DNA of 64,000 bases from Nymphaea colorata (GCF_008831285.2 NC_045141.1:2730001-2794000), one strand, 5' to 3'; counted from the first letter of the stretch, positions 47,621 through 63,212 are shown. Notes: generated by a model not told the origin, from the letters alone. Translations and numbers: made by a program.

Positions 47621-50600
47621 AAAACGCGGTAAGCACAATGAAATATTTTCCGGTCAATCAGGCCTTGGGTGAAAGGATTTATAGTTGAGACAAATACACT
47701 GCATTCTACAGATAAAGCCCCAATTAAAATACAGATAGTACCCCAAACATTCCTTGTCCAGTTGGGTCAGCATGGCATATTTCAATTGTATGATAAACTG
47801 GCCTCGTTCATGCATCACAACATAGTATTATTATCAAATTCAACAGTTCAAGATAGAAACTTGCACATATATTATGCACTCAGACAGAGATATCTCATAC
47901 TTCACAAATGATTGACCAATAAATTTAGAAGATTTAAAGGTAATTGCATCATAATTGGAGTGACCACAACCTTCAAATTAACATACTCATTCCATGTTCT
48001 GATTTAAGTTGAATTGGATTTCAATGCCATGAAGAGTTTCACTCATAGTTTTATGTCAAGGATAGTTTGCTAAGAAAATAAAAGCGGTACAAATTGTTCC
48101 ACAATCAATTGCTTGAACAAAGTGACAATTTTAATTCATCTGCACAATGAAAGAGAAAATAACCACATCAATTCTGCAACAAGAGACATGAACATGTACT
48201 TCTATTTTAATTTTTTAAGCAGTCAACGCAATGAAAAACAGCCTGATTTGAGGATAGCACATGAGGCCATGACCAAGTTGCATCAAGGGCACGTTTGCTG
48301 GGCTGGAAATACACTGTTGATCCGGAAAAAAGTTCAAATTTTTAAAATTTTTCCATTTCATCAAACGTGGAAGAAAAAAATCGACCATTGAAGAGGATTC
48401 CGGTAATATTTTTCCGGAAATTTCTTTCCACCGTGAGGGGTGGAAAAAAGTTTCTGGAAATTTTTTTTTTGCCCGTTAGGGCTTCTCCTCTTCGCGTCTC
48501 TCGTCTTCCTCTTCTCATCTTCGTCCTCCGCCTCTCTTCATCGCCATCCTTCAAGACACCAAATCCACCGCTGATCATCCGTCTTCGTCCTTCTGCCAGT
48601 TCCCCTGCTCACCGCCTTCACCATCTCCACCAGCAGAACCCAGCTTGAACCCCAAAATCTGGCCGGTTCACTCGCAGAAGAGTAGTTACCGCTTCACGCC
48701 ACTGCCCATTCCTCTCCCCCAGCCTAACCGCCTGAGTCCTCCTCTGGTGGCTGATTCTCCCTGCTACCTCATCCCTGCCGCCACTAATCCAGCACACGAC
48801 TGCTGGAATCCCTGAGATCACCACCACTGGTCTGTCACCCGCAGGGTAAGACCTACTTTCTCCGCCTCCTATTCGCTTGTCCCGTTCTTCATTTTTTTTT
48901 TCTTTTTTTCTTTTTTTGGTCTTTTTTCTTGTTGTCTGCCTCTCCTCCCCTGCTACAGATTTCTCTCCCACTCCCAGTCCATTTTTCCTCCACTCGTTCT
49001 ATCTCCATCTCTTCCACCCAATTCTTCCTTTCCAACTCCTCCCAACAACTGCACCATCACCTGGCATTTTTCCCAATTTCATCACCACTGTCTGGCTGCA
49101 AGCCGATGCCGATAGAAGAATAGGCAACTCTCCCAATAGTAGGAAAGACTAACTAGGATGGACTTCGATTTAGGTAATTCCTAACTAGGTAGATACTTGG
49201 GTTAGAAGAACATCGAACATGACTCTGCACCTAGCAATACTACACCGAACATGATACTTGTCTAATGCCTATGATTCACGTTATGTAAATCTGGAAATAT
49301 GTTTCTTTATTATCAAACTAAGAAACATTTTTCTGGAAATTTATTTCTCAATCATCACACACACATCAAAATGAGAATCAGAAAGATTTTTCTCATTCCT
49401 TTATTCCAAAAAACTTATTTCCAGAAATTTTTTTCCAATTCGAGGTTTCCAATCCATCAATCGGCCCCCAAAGGAAAGAACAGAGAAGAGACAAGGAGAT
49501 GAAGATGTTAGAAATACCAGGATCTTGAAGAGTCCTTCAAGGACCACATCTAATCTTCAAGTGTAAGTACAAATCTATACTTCTCAAGAGGATCCACAGC
49601 TACCAGTGCTCTAAGGCATAATGAACAAGTCAAAACAGCAGCAACCAAAATGGCACTAAGGCCCACACAGTGTGTCACAGCACTGTACCAAACGACCAGC
49701 TTAAACAGGCACCAAATCCCAATAAGGAATCATATGGCTGAAGAGAAACTTTATTAAGTAGAGAACAAGGGCTGTAAAACAGCCTCATTCAAGTATATGT
49801 TACAAGGGGTTTATATAAGACAGTGAAGAGCATTGTAGCCATTGGGGACTCCAACAACTCTTACAAAGGAATAGAGGATGTAAATAAAAGAAATGCAAAG
49901 GTAAAAGCTATAAAAAGTCCTATATACAGAATTATAATATTAAATATAGGTATGTATATAAACCTGAAAGATATATGTGTACTTTTGATCAGGGAGAAAA
50001 AAAAGCACGTTGGATACGAGAACGTTCATCGGAGATGTAGAGATGCCTCGCCGGCTGCACATGTATTGGAGAAAATCATTCAAGTTTGACCAGACCCAAA
50101 GAGAAATAAGGTCAGAGGGTTTTGCTGGGTCCTTCAAAACCCTTTGACTCTAGTCGAGGGCTTCACTCTTTCTTCCAGGTGGGCAGGAGGGAACCCCTGA
50201 GTGAGGGGCTGAAACCCCCATCTTTCCTCCCTCACCCTGGCCGGGTCTAGACTTGCATCAAGTCCTGGGTGAACTTATGGTTACCCCCTTCAACTTGAGA
50301 GTAGCGTTTACCACCTTTTGCAATCCAAAGGAGTAGTGCCTAGGGTAATCAAACTGACAAATGGGTTCTCAATGGCCCGCCAGCCTCACCACCTATGCTA
50401 CGCCCCTCAACCTTTTCTTGCATATGTCCATGGTGACTTAAAAAAGAAGTCGAACTTGAATGAATATGAATTTAGGTCAATTTTGACCAAGTCAGGGTGC
50501 ACACCAACATGGTCAAACCAGCACCCAAAATGTGCCTAGACCCACACTTGTGTCCACATCCGTGTCCAGATATGTTGACAAGGGTACGTCCACCTCAACA

Positions 50601-52928
50601 AGGGTGTCCATGTGACTTAGCGGAACACATATATGTTAAAATTGCTGATTGAGAACATGGCAGGTAAGTGACCTGGAGCCATTGCATATGCCCTAAAGCA
50701 CAAAAACAAACAATGCAAATTCATGCAAGAAAAAAAAACAACTTCTTCCCCATCCAGAGTTCTCAATTTCGCAACATTTCATTATTTCCATTGTAAATGG
50801 TTTTTTACAACAATATATCTGCAGCAACACTGCTGCAAATGTTTGCCCCAGAAGGCACCGGTAAACTCTCGTTCTTGGTCCCATCCAGACTTCTTTGGGC
50901 CAGAACCCTTGCAGACTTTTGCAAACATATGACAGTATTGAAGTTAATGGATCACAGACTTTGTTGCACTTACTTGACCCTACCAGAAATTAAGTTCTAA
51001 TCATACAGCAGAAATCATGATCAGTTACTGATTAGACCGGATAGACTTGCTAGTGTACATATTAACAAACCCACAAGTGAACATAAAGGCAAAAGATGTC
51101 AGTTTTTCTGAGTATTAGAGGATTCAATTCACATCATAATGAAGAGGAATGGACAGGAACTACGCAAGAAAAAAAAAAAGGAAGCAAATTGAACAGTCGT
51201 TTTGATCATTATAGATATGAAAAGTTTATCCATGATCTTAGAATGGTTTATCCATGATCTTAGAATGCTATTTATATTTGAAATGATGAAACATTTGAAA
51301 ATTGGAAAGGGTTAAACCTGAACTGCAATTAGATTATTCATAAACTTAACAGGAAGAATCACATAGATATCACAACAAATTACTGACACAGACTTTACTT
51401 GATCTAACATGAGAGAACTTGACCAAGCAAGGTAAATAATAAATTCCAGAATGATTTTCACTGAAAGCACTACGAATCAAGTTAAACAGCTCAAATCACA
51501 AGCCTTCCAGTTGTTCTGAACAAAACCTTAGGTTAGGCAATAAGCGCTACTTATCTGATATAGTTTTCATGAAAGGGAACTCACCTTCTCGACATTTTCA
51601 TCATTGAGGTCAAGCCCTCCCTCATTGTCCATAATTTGCTCAACTGCCTGAATTTCTGGGATCTTATCTCTCAATCTGGTTTCAATTCCCATTTTCAGAG
51701 TCATTGCTGAGCTCGGACAAGATCCACACGCCCCTTGAAGCTTCAAAATTACTACAAGGCCATCAATTTCATGCAAAGCTACATTACCACCATCTGCCAT
51801 CAAGCTGGGACGCACTTCATCCAAAATCATTTCCACATTTTCTTCAGTTAATGGAAGAACAGATTGTGGGAGAACAAATCCTTCAAGAGAAAAAATAACT
51901 GTCACTACTCATTATACAGTCTCACCTTGTAACCAACATATTGATTGTCACTAGTTTCTTCTCTTACACGAGAAAAAGACACCCTAACAATGAGACCAGG
52001 TCGCGCTCTCACTGACTTTAATGCAGGAGGCTAGTGTGGCCAGTACATGCTTTGGCTTGTGCAGAGAGTGGCTCTCATGTGACTTTCATCTGCTACTGCT
52101 TTTCTGACAGCCAAGCCCCACCTACTACACAAAACTCCCTTGAACTGATTTTCACTAGTGTCAGCAGCAACTTTTATGCTGGTGTCTATGTCGCATAGGT
52201 GCAGGATGCCGGTGTATATACTAGCAATAAGATTGTCCACAAACAACAAAACTTAGCTGATGCTCTGTAAATCGAAGGAGAACTTAACTCTCAGTTCAGA
52301 AACAAAGGTTGCGATAGCTTAACACTTCCATCGGTGAATTAAGGCCGGATAAGGAACGTAATGAAGATCTTAATTAGAAGAAAACTTCGGCTTGCAGAAT
52401 GCAAAGAGTTCGGAAACAGCGCGTCGAACTCGAATTATGAAGCTGTATATTACATTATAGTGGAATGACGGAGGATATTTGTATACTATTACATACTAAG
52501 ATCGTGAAGTCCAAAAGAGCAAATTTGACAACTCTAATATCTATTCACTCGATGCCCAACATCATTAACTGCACAGACAACTTAACAAAGAAGGATTTGT
52601 ACTGAAAGCATTAGAAGTTCACTGGAAAGATACAAATCAAAATTGCTTGCCTATTCGATGTCTTCGCTTCTGCAAACCAAAACGAACACGAACCATAAGT
52701 TTGATTCCATGTTCACCTCCAATAAAGACGCTTCTACAGGAAGGAATCAATCTCTGCAAGGAAATAAAAGAGCAATGGACAATTTGATGATATGGATAGC
52801 CACGTGAACAAGTATGACCTCAAAATGCAGATTCGTAGCAGTGGGACCTTAATGATCACCCGGTTGTTCGTGATTGAGCGACAGCAAGGCACTGAGCTGG
52901 TTCCTGCAATCACAGTTACCCCTTGCAT
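46532..52928 (-). CDS. NFU: NFU iron-sulfur scaffold, plastid-type, four exons
   Basis: Exons 52848-52928, 52084-52144, 51585-51880 and 46532-46726 join in phase to about 210 residues ending at TGA. Exons three and four are firm: [32 protein letters not shown] and CGSCPSS (C99 and C102, the cluster-binding CxxC), then across the splice [20 protein letters not shown] and [21 protein letters not shown] CxxC NFU domain followed by a second NFU-like domain without CxxC is the layout of plant plastid NFU1-3, which assemble and pass Fe-S clusters to acceptors such as photosystem I and other plastid enzymes. Exons one and two ([18 protein letters not shown]..., then a basic stretch ending AVRKAVADE) are inferred from phase and from their resemblance to a transit peptide. 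Exon 2 uses AATCAG as acceptor and GTCACA as donor, so it is less sure. The third intron is 4,858 bp. NFU2/3-like is my best subfamily guess. Confidence 0.85.
47561..47617. repeat. (AT)n microsatellite
   Basis: About 28 AT units within NFU intron 3. Confidence 0.95.
48287..49468. mobile_element. Terminal-repeat element with gene-like cargo
   Basis: The left end GGGCACGTTTGCTGGGCTGG and the complement of the right end GGGGCCGATTGATGGATTGG are imperfect inverted repeats, both followed by AAA. Both subterminal zones repeat TTTCCGGAAA, TTTCCAGAAA or CTGGAAAT words. The flanks read CAA on both sides, which may be a 3 bp target duplication or chance. No transposase is present. Between the ends, 48470-49140 is a C/T-rich, exon-like segment with coding-type words (CTTCACCATCTCCACCAGCA). 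A captured gene fragment or a promoter/5' leader would explain this. The superfamily is uncertain: PIF/Harbinger-like or hAT-like. Confidence 0.5.
51225..51269. repeat. Tandem duplication, 22 bp
   Basis: TTTATCCATGATCTTAGAAT occurs twice back to back. Confidence 0.9.
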
Positions 52929-54190
52929 TTGGAATCCGACAGTTCTCACATCAGCATCATCTTCTTCTTTAGGTGTCCCATCAATTGGACAACCTAGTTA
53001 GAGAGCACTGGCACGATAGGAGGGGGAGAGAGAGAGAAAGAGAGAGATACACTAGTTTCTTAGTTCCGGGAAGAGCTCTTCCCGTGGACAGGATTCTTCG
53101 TATTGCGGTTGAGAAAGAGAGGACGCCACGTCGACCGGGAGATGGGGGATGGGGAGACGGAGGGGTACATACGGATAGGATATGGCTCACCGTAAATACG
53201 TGGAAAATTGTTTTGGTGCGATCAAAGCTCACAAGTAGCTCACTTTGGAGTCGATCCAGTTTCATCCCCTACATCCGGTTGTTCTACATGTTGTTTCGGA
53301 TACGTAGCATAGATTTGTCTGTTGGATCAACAAGTCGTGGATGCAAAATGCCGCGTCCTCGTTAAGCGCCACCAAAAGCTTAAAATAGTTTCTGGGACTC
53401 GATGCAAACAACAATATTTTAATAAAAACAGGGGAAAATGTTGTGAAAGACGAGGGCTCTTACTCTTGTCGGACCTTCTCACTCCTCTCTCTTTCTAAAT
53501 GTTTATGTTTATTCATTTTTTTAAGAGGTAATTTGTCCTTTTTCCCACTGAAAGAAATTTAAATAATAAACATGGCATGGGTCGTGTGTTTAGCTTATCA
53601 CTTTTGACATTGTTATTTGAAAAGGAAACTTTTCTTTTAAACTGTATATCAAAAGCGGGATAAAGGTAACAAGCACTACAAAACCAATTCAACTTAAATC
53701 ATCAGACTTATAGTTTATTCAAGCCATACAAACAAAAAGTCGGCCTTACATGAGCCCTTGAATCGGCTCCTGCATCGAACCAGAAAAGAGCCGATTCGAT
53801 GTGGATCGGAAGATTCATCCTAATTTTAATAACATTGATCAATATAGAAAGCATAGATGGTAATTAATAGCTTCATACAATGTTATTAACGGTTGTTGAA
53901 TCGAATTGGAAGCCCATTGGCTTCAATGAATTGGAGAATCATAATCTGAATCGTTATAGCTATATCGTATAGGAGAAGATATATTCGCGCAACTGTATAT
54001 TTTGTAGCTCAAATATATATTAAAGGATAAAATTTCTAGCTCTTCAAAATGATTGTCCGAGCTCTAGGGTTGGGAATCTGATGACAGCAAATATTGTTGT
54101 TTGTAACAACTACCTGTCAAAGGAGGCTGTTTCCTTACTGTGTGGAAGAAGAGTTGGTCCTAAGGCTGAATATGACTACTGAGGCTCTGT
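52929..54190. promoter_or_regulatory. NFU upstream region
   Basis: Sequence 5' of the proposed NFU start. It includes a GA-rich run (53023-53048) and a GC-richer block to about 53365, which could hold the NFU 5' leader and promoter. No TATA box was assigned. The plus-strand frame 52973-53365 is not gene-like. Beyond 53400 the DNA is AT-rich and unassigned. Confidence 0.4.
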
Positions 54191-54359
54191 GTGGGCCTAC
54201 TTTTAAGTTTTAATGGAAAGCAATTCGATTCATCGAAAAAAAAAGAAACCCCATTTAGATTATTCAAAAACCTGGTATTGTTGGTCCAAGGTATCCTTTG
54301 TTCGAAATCACTTATTTCTATTCATAAACATTCGACTTTCCTAGCTTTTGTAGCTTACA

Positions 54360-55640
54360 CCTTTGATCTAGAAAACTTCAAAGAGGCTATTGAATACAAA
54401 GAACGGTGGGATGCTATGGACTATGATATTAGTACCTTGCACGAGAAAACACTGGATTTTCAAATAAGGCACAGTTGGTAGCAAAGGATATTCATAAAAG
54501 GAAGGTTTGGATTGCAATGAAACATTTGCACCCTATGCAGAAAAGGTAATTTTTTTAAATGCTTCTTGACAGAGTAGCAGTATGTGAAAAGATTTTGTCT
54601 ATCACAGTGTTACGATAGGAAGAAAGAAAATCTGGTTTGGAAGCTATATAACCGTCATCTCCAAATTGGTCTGACAAATTATCTATGGCACTAGAGGAAT
54701 TGGGCTTCATGCAATCTAAGGTTGATCAGTCTCTTTTACCATTTAGGCGGGGACATGTTTTTTTCAGTCGCATTGTGTACAACATGTAATGGGGACAGTC
54801 TTGTGAGCATGTTTAAAGCATTATTGTCCCACAAATTTCATATGAAAGACTTAGGGACACTAAAGCTACTTTTTAGGCATTCCATTAGCCCGTTCAACTA
54901 CGAGGAACTATATGTCCCAACAAAAGTATGCGTTGGATGACATTCATGAAGCAGGTATGTAAGGAACTAATCAAGTAGAGATTCCCATGGAACAAAGACA
55001 TAAATTGGCCACTGACAAGGTTGAACTCATAAAAGATCCAACCTTGTATAGAAGACTTATTGGTTGTCTCATTTATTTCAGTATTACTTTGTCTGATATC
55101 CAATTTCCAGTTCATGTACTCTGAACCATGGGTTTATCATCTTCATGTAACATTTCGATTAATTCGTTAGCTAAATCTAGGTCAAGCAATCATCCTCAAC
55201 AAGCAAAATAATACATAGTTAAGTGCCTTTCATGATTTGGATTGGGCTGGGTGTCATTAGACAAGATGATCAGTTACTAGATATTGTGTTTTTCTTTGAT
55301 GGAGCCCTATTGCACGAAAAAACAACCAAAAGCAAAATTTAGGACAATTGCCAATGCAGTGTTTGAGATTTGAAAGTAGCACATGCACAACTAGCAAATT
55401 TGCTTTGTGATAACCAAGCTCCACTACATATTGATGAAAACGTAGTTTTCCATGAATGGACAAAACATATCTACTTGGATCGTCATATAGTTCGAAAAAA
55501 CTAACCTGCTATGTCCAAAGGACCAACTAGCCAATCTGTTTATTAAAGCTTTGGTAAAAGAAGTCTTTCATCAATTGCTTTGCAAACTAGGTGTGGTAAA
55601 TTTACACGCTACAGTTATAGGGGGAGAATTAAGATGTAAA
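54360..55640 (+). pseudogene. Ty1/copia RT-RNase H remnant
   Basis: Readable in several frames: FKEAIEYKERWDAMDYDIS, GLDCNETFAPY, HMKDLGTLKLLF, KDPTLYRRLIGCLIYFS, DNQAPLHIDENVVFHEWTKH and FIKALVKEVFHQLLCKLGVV. These follow copia RT to RNase H order. Stops and frameshifts occur every few tens of codons. The end, near 55630, has a GGGGGAGAATTAAGATG tract that resembles a polypurine tract, but no clear LTR follows. Confidence 0.88.
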
Positions 55641-55804
55641 TAATGTGGCCGAGATTCTCATGTGTATCAAATTTGATTTAGATTTGGTCAATTGATTTCA
55701 TTGCTAGTGCGGATATGGATGAACCAAGAGGAGAAGGTTAATCTTGTTCCATAAGTGGTTGTATGTGAGGAAGTTGTTGGTTTGACCATATATCATGTAC
55801 AATT

Positions 55805-57965
55805 GTAACATCCCAAAAAGTACCTTTTTCTTTTTTAGCGCAGCATTCATAATCACATAACCTACATAGTTGGTGCAGTTCCGATCTGTCCTAAAGCATC
55901 TAAAGCATGTACAGATAAGTTGCCTGCATGTTATTGCATGGCACAACTTGTCCTAAGCAATTACTGGTCCTAATCAGTCTAAGTACCAGGTTCACATTTA
56001 TTGATAGTGTGGTTAACAAACAAACATATGTGCGGAAATCAGTATCAATGTTGACCAACTTTATAATTTGTATATTGAAGGTCCCACTAACCGTTCTAAG
56101 CTTGTTATAGAGCCACAAGCCACACAAATATACACAAATGCTAAAATAGCCGTTGCATAGACGTCTGCATCCCACGATTGTCAAATCTACCAAGACCTCC
56201 CTTGCTCACTATTGTGGCACATCAAAATCACCTGAAAAATAGTAAAAATTCACAGCATGAGTACGGTTTCTCATACTTAGTAGGCCCACTTACGAGATGT
56301 GTGTGAAGATGTAGTTCACACATCGACAACAATATTTCACAATATTATAATCACAGATATTCACACCATGAATATAAAACATGTAAGTAGAACTATCAAT
56401 CAATATCATTTGTGCATTACTTTATTTAGTCATCATTGAATATTAACCTGCATAGCACAATCACAGGTGATAAATTCTTTCCATGATCATCTTTTACTCA
56501 ATTTCCACTTGTTTAGAGTACTGTTGTGTCAATTTCCCCCTTGATCGACCCGAGTGAGATGTTATCTGCTAATAGATTCTGAGGGCAAGGGAGAAGCTTA
56601 AGGCATCTATCATGTCTGGACCCTCATGAGCCTTAGCTTCACATGGGCCAAAAGTCTCATCAAACTTCCCATGGCTGAGCAAGGTTGTTACCCAGACAAC
56701 TCCCACCGAGTATTCTCATGTGGTACACGACAAAGGACCATCATCTTGGTACAATTACAACTGCGAATGGTTGTTAACCACCTTCAAAACTGGGCCACTC
56801 CATTGAGCTTTTAATTCAACTTATTATTAATCAAAGCATGATATTTTTATCATCATACTTGAATGACAGTTATGCTAAGTATGTTGCATGCATTTCAAGT
56901 AATCTCATAGGATTTAAGCATTAGCATGCAAAGACATAACTGAAAAAGATCAACATGTTCATTCACAACTAGCAAACCTAGAGTCATGGATGATCTCTTG
57001 AGTTTACGATTTTAAGATAACTAAATGCCATTAGATTAAACTAACTGTATCACAAAACTATATTCTTATAAAATAAAAGTTGAGGGTCACACTAGGTTCA
57101 TCAAGCCTGGGCTTAGCTTGGCCTTGGCCTACCCGTCTTTGCTTGGCCTCGGCCTACCCTTGGCTTGGTCATGGCATAACCATGGCCAGCTAGCCATGGG
57201 CAACTGGTTTAGCATGGCTGGTCAACCCCAGTTGGCTCAACCCAGTCACAGTTGGCTCGGGTCAGTCCATCGAGCCTAGCCGAGCACTGGTGAGCGATGC
57301 GTACTGGGTGGTACTTTTGGACTTAACATCACGAAACAAGTCTGATGGGACGACATGCAAGCTTAGAGGCTGGATCGTTTGCTTAAAACTACAAAAGTGC
57401 ACCTACACGAGCACACTAGGTAAACTACAGTCCGATGGTCAAAATTAAAATATGTTGCCGTAGATATGCTTTACAGATGGACGGGAATCCGAATATGTGT
57501 TCATAGATGCAAAAGGACGGAGTACAACTAGAAAAATCACCTTTTGTCCGTTTTGACAAAATATAGAGTGATTTCAAACATTTAAATCCATACAATTATG
57601 CGTAAGGTGACCTACTTGAGATGTCGGGCATCAGTGCGATCTTCCTGCCATCACAAGTATGCTGTCTTGATTTTTTTCTCTTTCTTCTTTCTCACTCTTC
57701 TTTCACTCTTATTTCTTCCTCCACACACAAAGGCACCTCCCTTTAAAAGGGGTGGTGCTCTCATGCTTATCTTAAATGTTTTATATATTATTATTATTAT
57801 TATTATATTTCATTATATTTTATTTTATTCTTAATCAAATTTAATTTCACTTAATCTTGTTTAGCTTAATAAAACATGATTACATCACCTTAATTGGTGT
57901 TTAGACCCCAATATTTGACTTGGACCCAAATGCCCTTGTCAATTTACAAAATTTCAATCATGCCC
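55805..57965 (-). mobile_element. Probable old gypsy LTR
   Basis: It starts TGTAACATCCCAAAAAGT, similar to the TGTCACACCCCGACCTTT edge of the younger gypsy LTR. It has comparable words (GTCCTAAAGCATCTAAAGCA, CACTTACGAGATG) in the same order early on. A GC-richer segment with repeated GGCTTGG/GGCCTTGG words lies at 57100-57300. The right end is not fixed. No internal region is attached, so it may be a solo LTR. Confidence 0.4.
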
Positions 57966-57973
57966 CTTAGGGT

Positions 57974-58335
57974 TAGGGATGTCAACGGATCGGATTCGGA
58001 TCGGATATCCGTTCGAATTGCTTTTAAAAAATTGGATATGATAAGCAATTTAACATCCGATTAAAAAAATCGGATCGGATTCGGATTTAAAAAATAACAT
58101 CCTATGGAATACGGATTTAGATTCAGTTTTAAAAAAAAATATCTGATCAGATACTAACTATCTTAACAAGTATATCTGAATCTGAACTATAACTTGATAT
58201 CTGAATCCAAACTGTGAGTTGATATCCGAATTGTAACTTGATATCTGAATCCGAACCACAAGAGTTGATATCCGAATCTTGTAGCCTAATATCCAATTCA
58301 AATGTGAGAGCTTGAATTAGCGGTTTGGGCAAAAT
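57974..58335. mobile_element. hAT MITE fragment, TAGGGATGTCAACGG end
   Basis: The left end TAGGGATGTCAACGGATCGG is a typical Ac-like hAT terminus. Repeated GGATCGGAT, GATATCCGAA and CTGAATCCGAAC words form the subterminal region. The matching right terminus is not seen, so it is truncated or decayed. Confidence 0.6.
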
Positions 58336-61478
<3,143 letters not shown>

Positions 61479-62406
61479 CTAAAACCTTGCACTAGAGGCA
61501 TTCAGCTGTGTTTCTATAATCTTTAGGTAATGCCTCTTTATCACATCCTTGAGGCTTTCCACAATGTTATAAAAGGCGTAGCGTATCGCGTATCGGTCGG
61601 GCCGACCTATACGCCGTATCGTAACGTATCGTAAACGTAGCGTAACGTATCGTAAAATTAATTTTTTAATTTTAAAAAATATTTAAAAATCAGAAAAAAT
61701 AGACAAAAATTCTCAAAAATCTGAAAACAATGAACAAAAAATCAGAAATCAAGAAAAATAAAAAATGTATTCAAATATAAAAAAGATCATCATACATAAG
61801 GAACATTCATGTGTATACTATCAACAACACATTCAAAAATAAGAAATCAAATATTCAAATTAACATAATAAGCATCTATCACAATTTTAAACTTGAAAAT
61901 TTTATAAAATTTGAGGACTTAGAGTCTTAAGTCTTGGAGTTTTAGGACTTAGATTACATCAGAATTTTATAAGTTCAAACATACAGTTATCATATTTCAT
62001 GATTCAACGATGATATCTCCCAAATCGATGAATCATCGGTTAATTTTTATGAAAATACGCAAAATTTCTCCCTCCTATGTCTATTGGAGTCTTTAAATAC
62101 AAGAAGAGAGAGAGGAAGGAGTGTTTAAACTTTTAAAAAATAAAGAGTTTTATGTTTTCTCCCGTATCGTACGATACGGGGGTGTATCGCCCGTATCGTA
62201 CGATACAGGCCCCGTATCGTACGATACAGCCGATACGGGTACGATACGCACGCGTATCGTGTATTGAACATGTATCGTATAGGTTTCTTCAACCTATACG
62301 ATACGGATAACATTGGCTTTCCATGGTGTTCATCCATTCAAGCCCCTTCTTCGTGCATGTTTCCTCATTGAAGTAGCTTGTGAAGAATCTGTCCACCTCC
62401 AATTGC
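61479..62406 (-). pseudogene. Unidentified 3'-terminal exon split by a MITE
   Basis: On the minus strand an acceptor TTTGCAG precedes position 62406. The frame reads QLEVDRFFTSYFNEET and GLEWMNTMES up to the MITE edge. If the MITE and one 8 bp duplicate are set aside, the same frame continues at 61553 with LKDVIKRHYLK and LNASSAR and stops at TAG 61479-61481. The total is 55 codons plus one split base. Open reading across the junction in one phase argues that it was coding before insertion. With the MITE in place the frame meets a stop about nine codons into it. I do not recognise the protein, and no other exon of it was found in the window. If the rest of the gene is live, it now has an altered C-terminus. 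Confidence 0.55.
61562..62315. mobile_element. GTATCG-type hAT MITE, 754 bp
   Basis: The left end is CAATGTTATAAAAGGCGTAG. The right end is ATACGGATAACATTG, whose complement starts CAATGTTATCCGTAT. The flanks are GCTTTCCA at 61554-61561 and GCTTTCCA at 62316-62323, a perfect 8 bp target duplication typical of hAT. Both ends are crowded with CGTATCG and CGTACGATACG palindromic words, expected transposase-binding or hairpin sites. The middle is AT-rich with no coding capacity. A relative lies at 1484-1730. Confidence 0.9.
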
Positions 62407-63209
62407 CTGCAAATTAATGCATTCACCTTTTAGAAATGGCATCTATCTATGTGCAACAGTAAAGTAAAATGGTGCTAGCAGAGAAAACTCTCTCTCTCTC
62501 TCGCTCTCTCTTCCACATATACAAACACTGGAGACATAGACATATTGTTGAGAAGCATATATGAATCAATCTACTTGGATGCCATCAAAAGGAAGATGAA
62601 GAAAGTGGGTTCTTAATTTTTAACAAAGAACAATTTTGTATTGGTGATTGTTGGTGAATTTTCTATGCTTCAATAGTTCTTAGTTTGTTTTTATTGTTCA
62701 TGAATCCTTGAGAAGCATTTAAATCATTTGAGGCTTAGCTTTCTCTATTATCTTGCTTCAGTGGTAGGTTTCGTCTCGGTTGCTTCAACAAATGCATCTG
62801 TGGAACAAATCCTGGTAGGCAATCATTGTCTTAATGTTAAACTTTTATTTTCTAGACAGTCCATTGACAGAATAGGGAGATCCTTGTACTTGCATGTTGT
62901 ATGAAAAAGAAACTAATTTAGTTCTTTCCTACGTTCTGAACTTATAATGGCCTCTAAAAAGAGGCATGGGTCTTCCATGACCATCAATGGAACTGGTTAT
63001 ACAATTTAGTTTTGCTTCTTGAGGGGCAGATTTTTTTAGGGAACTGGGCGCATTTATTGTTCTACATGAAACATCCTGCCAAGGTGCTCTATTTTTTTTT
63101 CCTTAAAAGCTATACACTTTATTGTTCTCCATAGTTTCTTGTCTTCTCCATGTACTGATGTTTACTTTTTTTTCCATGCTTTGTTGGCTGTTGTGTGAAG
63201 AGTGCATGT
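62407..63209. other. Unassigned DNA between decayed genes
   Basis: No supported exon. A small CT-rich run lies at 62490-62512. A possible small exon on the plus strand near 62762-62812 (FVSVASTNASVEQIL, then GTAGGC) might belong to the TGA pseudogene but has no recognised motif. Confidence 0.35.
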
Positions 63210-63212
63210 CTG

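Larger units (their letters stand above)
46727..51584 (-). other. NFU intron 3, 4.86 kb
   Basis: Donor GTGAGT at 51584 and acceptor CTTACAG ending at 46727, both near consensus. It holds (AT)n at 47561-47617, a 1.18 kb terminal-repeat element, a 22 bp tandem duplication near 51227 and otherwise AT-rich DNA with no exon that I can support. Confidence 0.85.

Noticed and set aside
52973-53365. 130-residue plus-strand frame upstream of NFU
   Set aside because: Starts through a GA-rich run, has no recognisable motif and probably overlaps the NFU leader or promoter.
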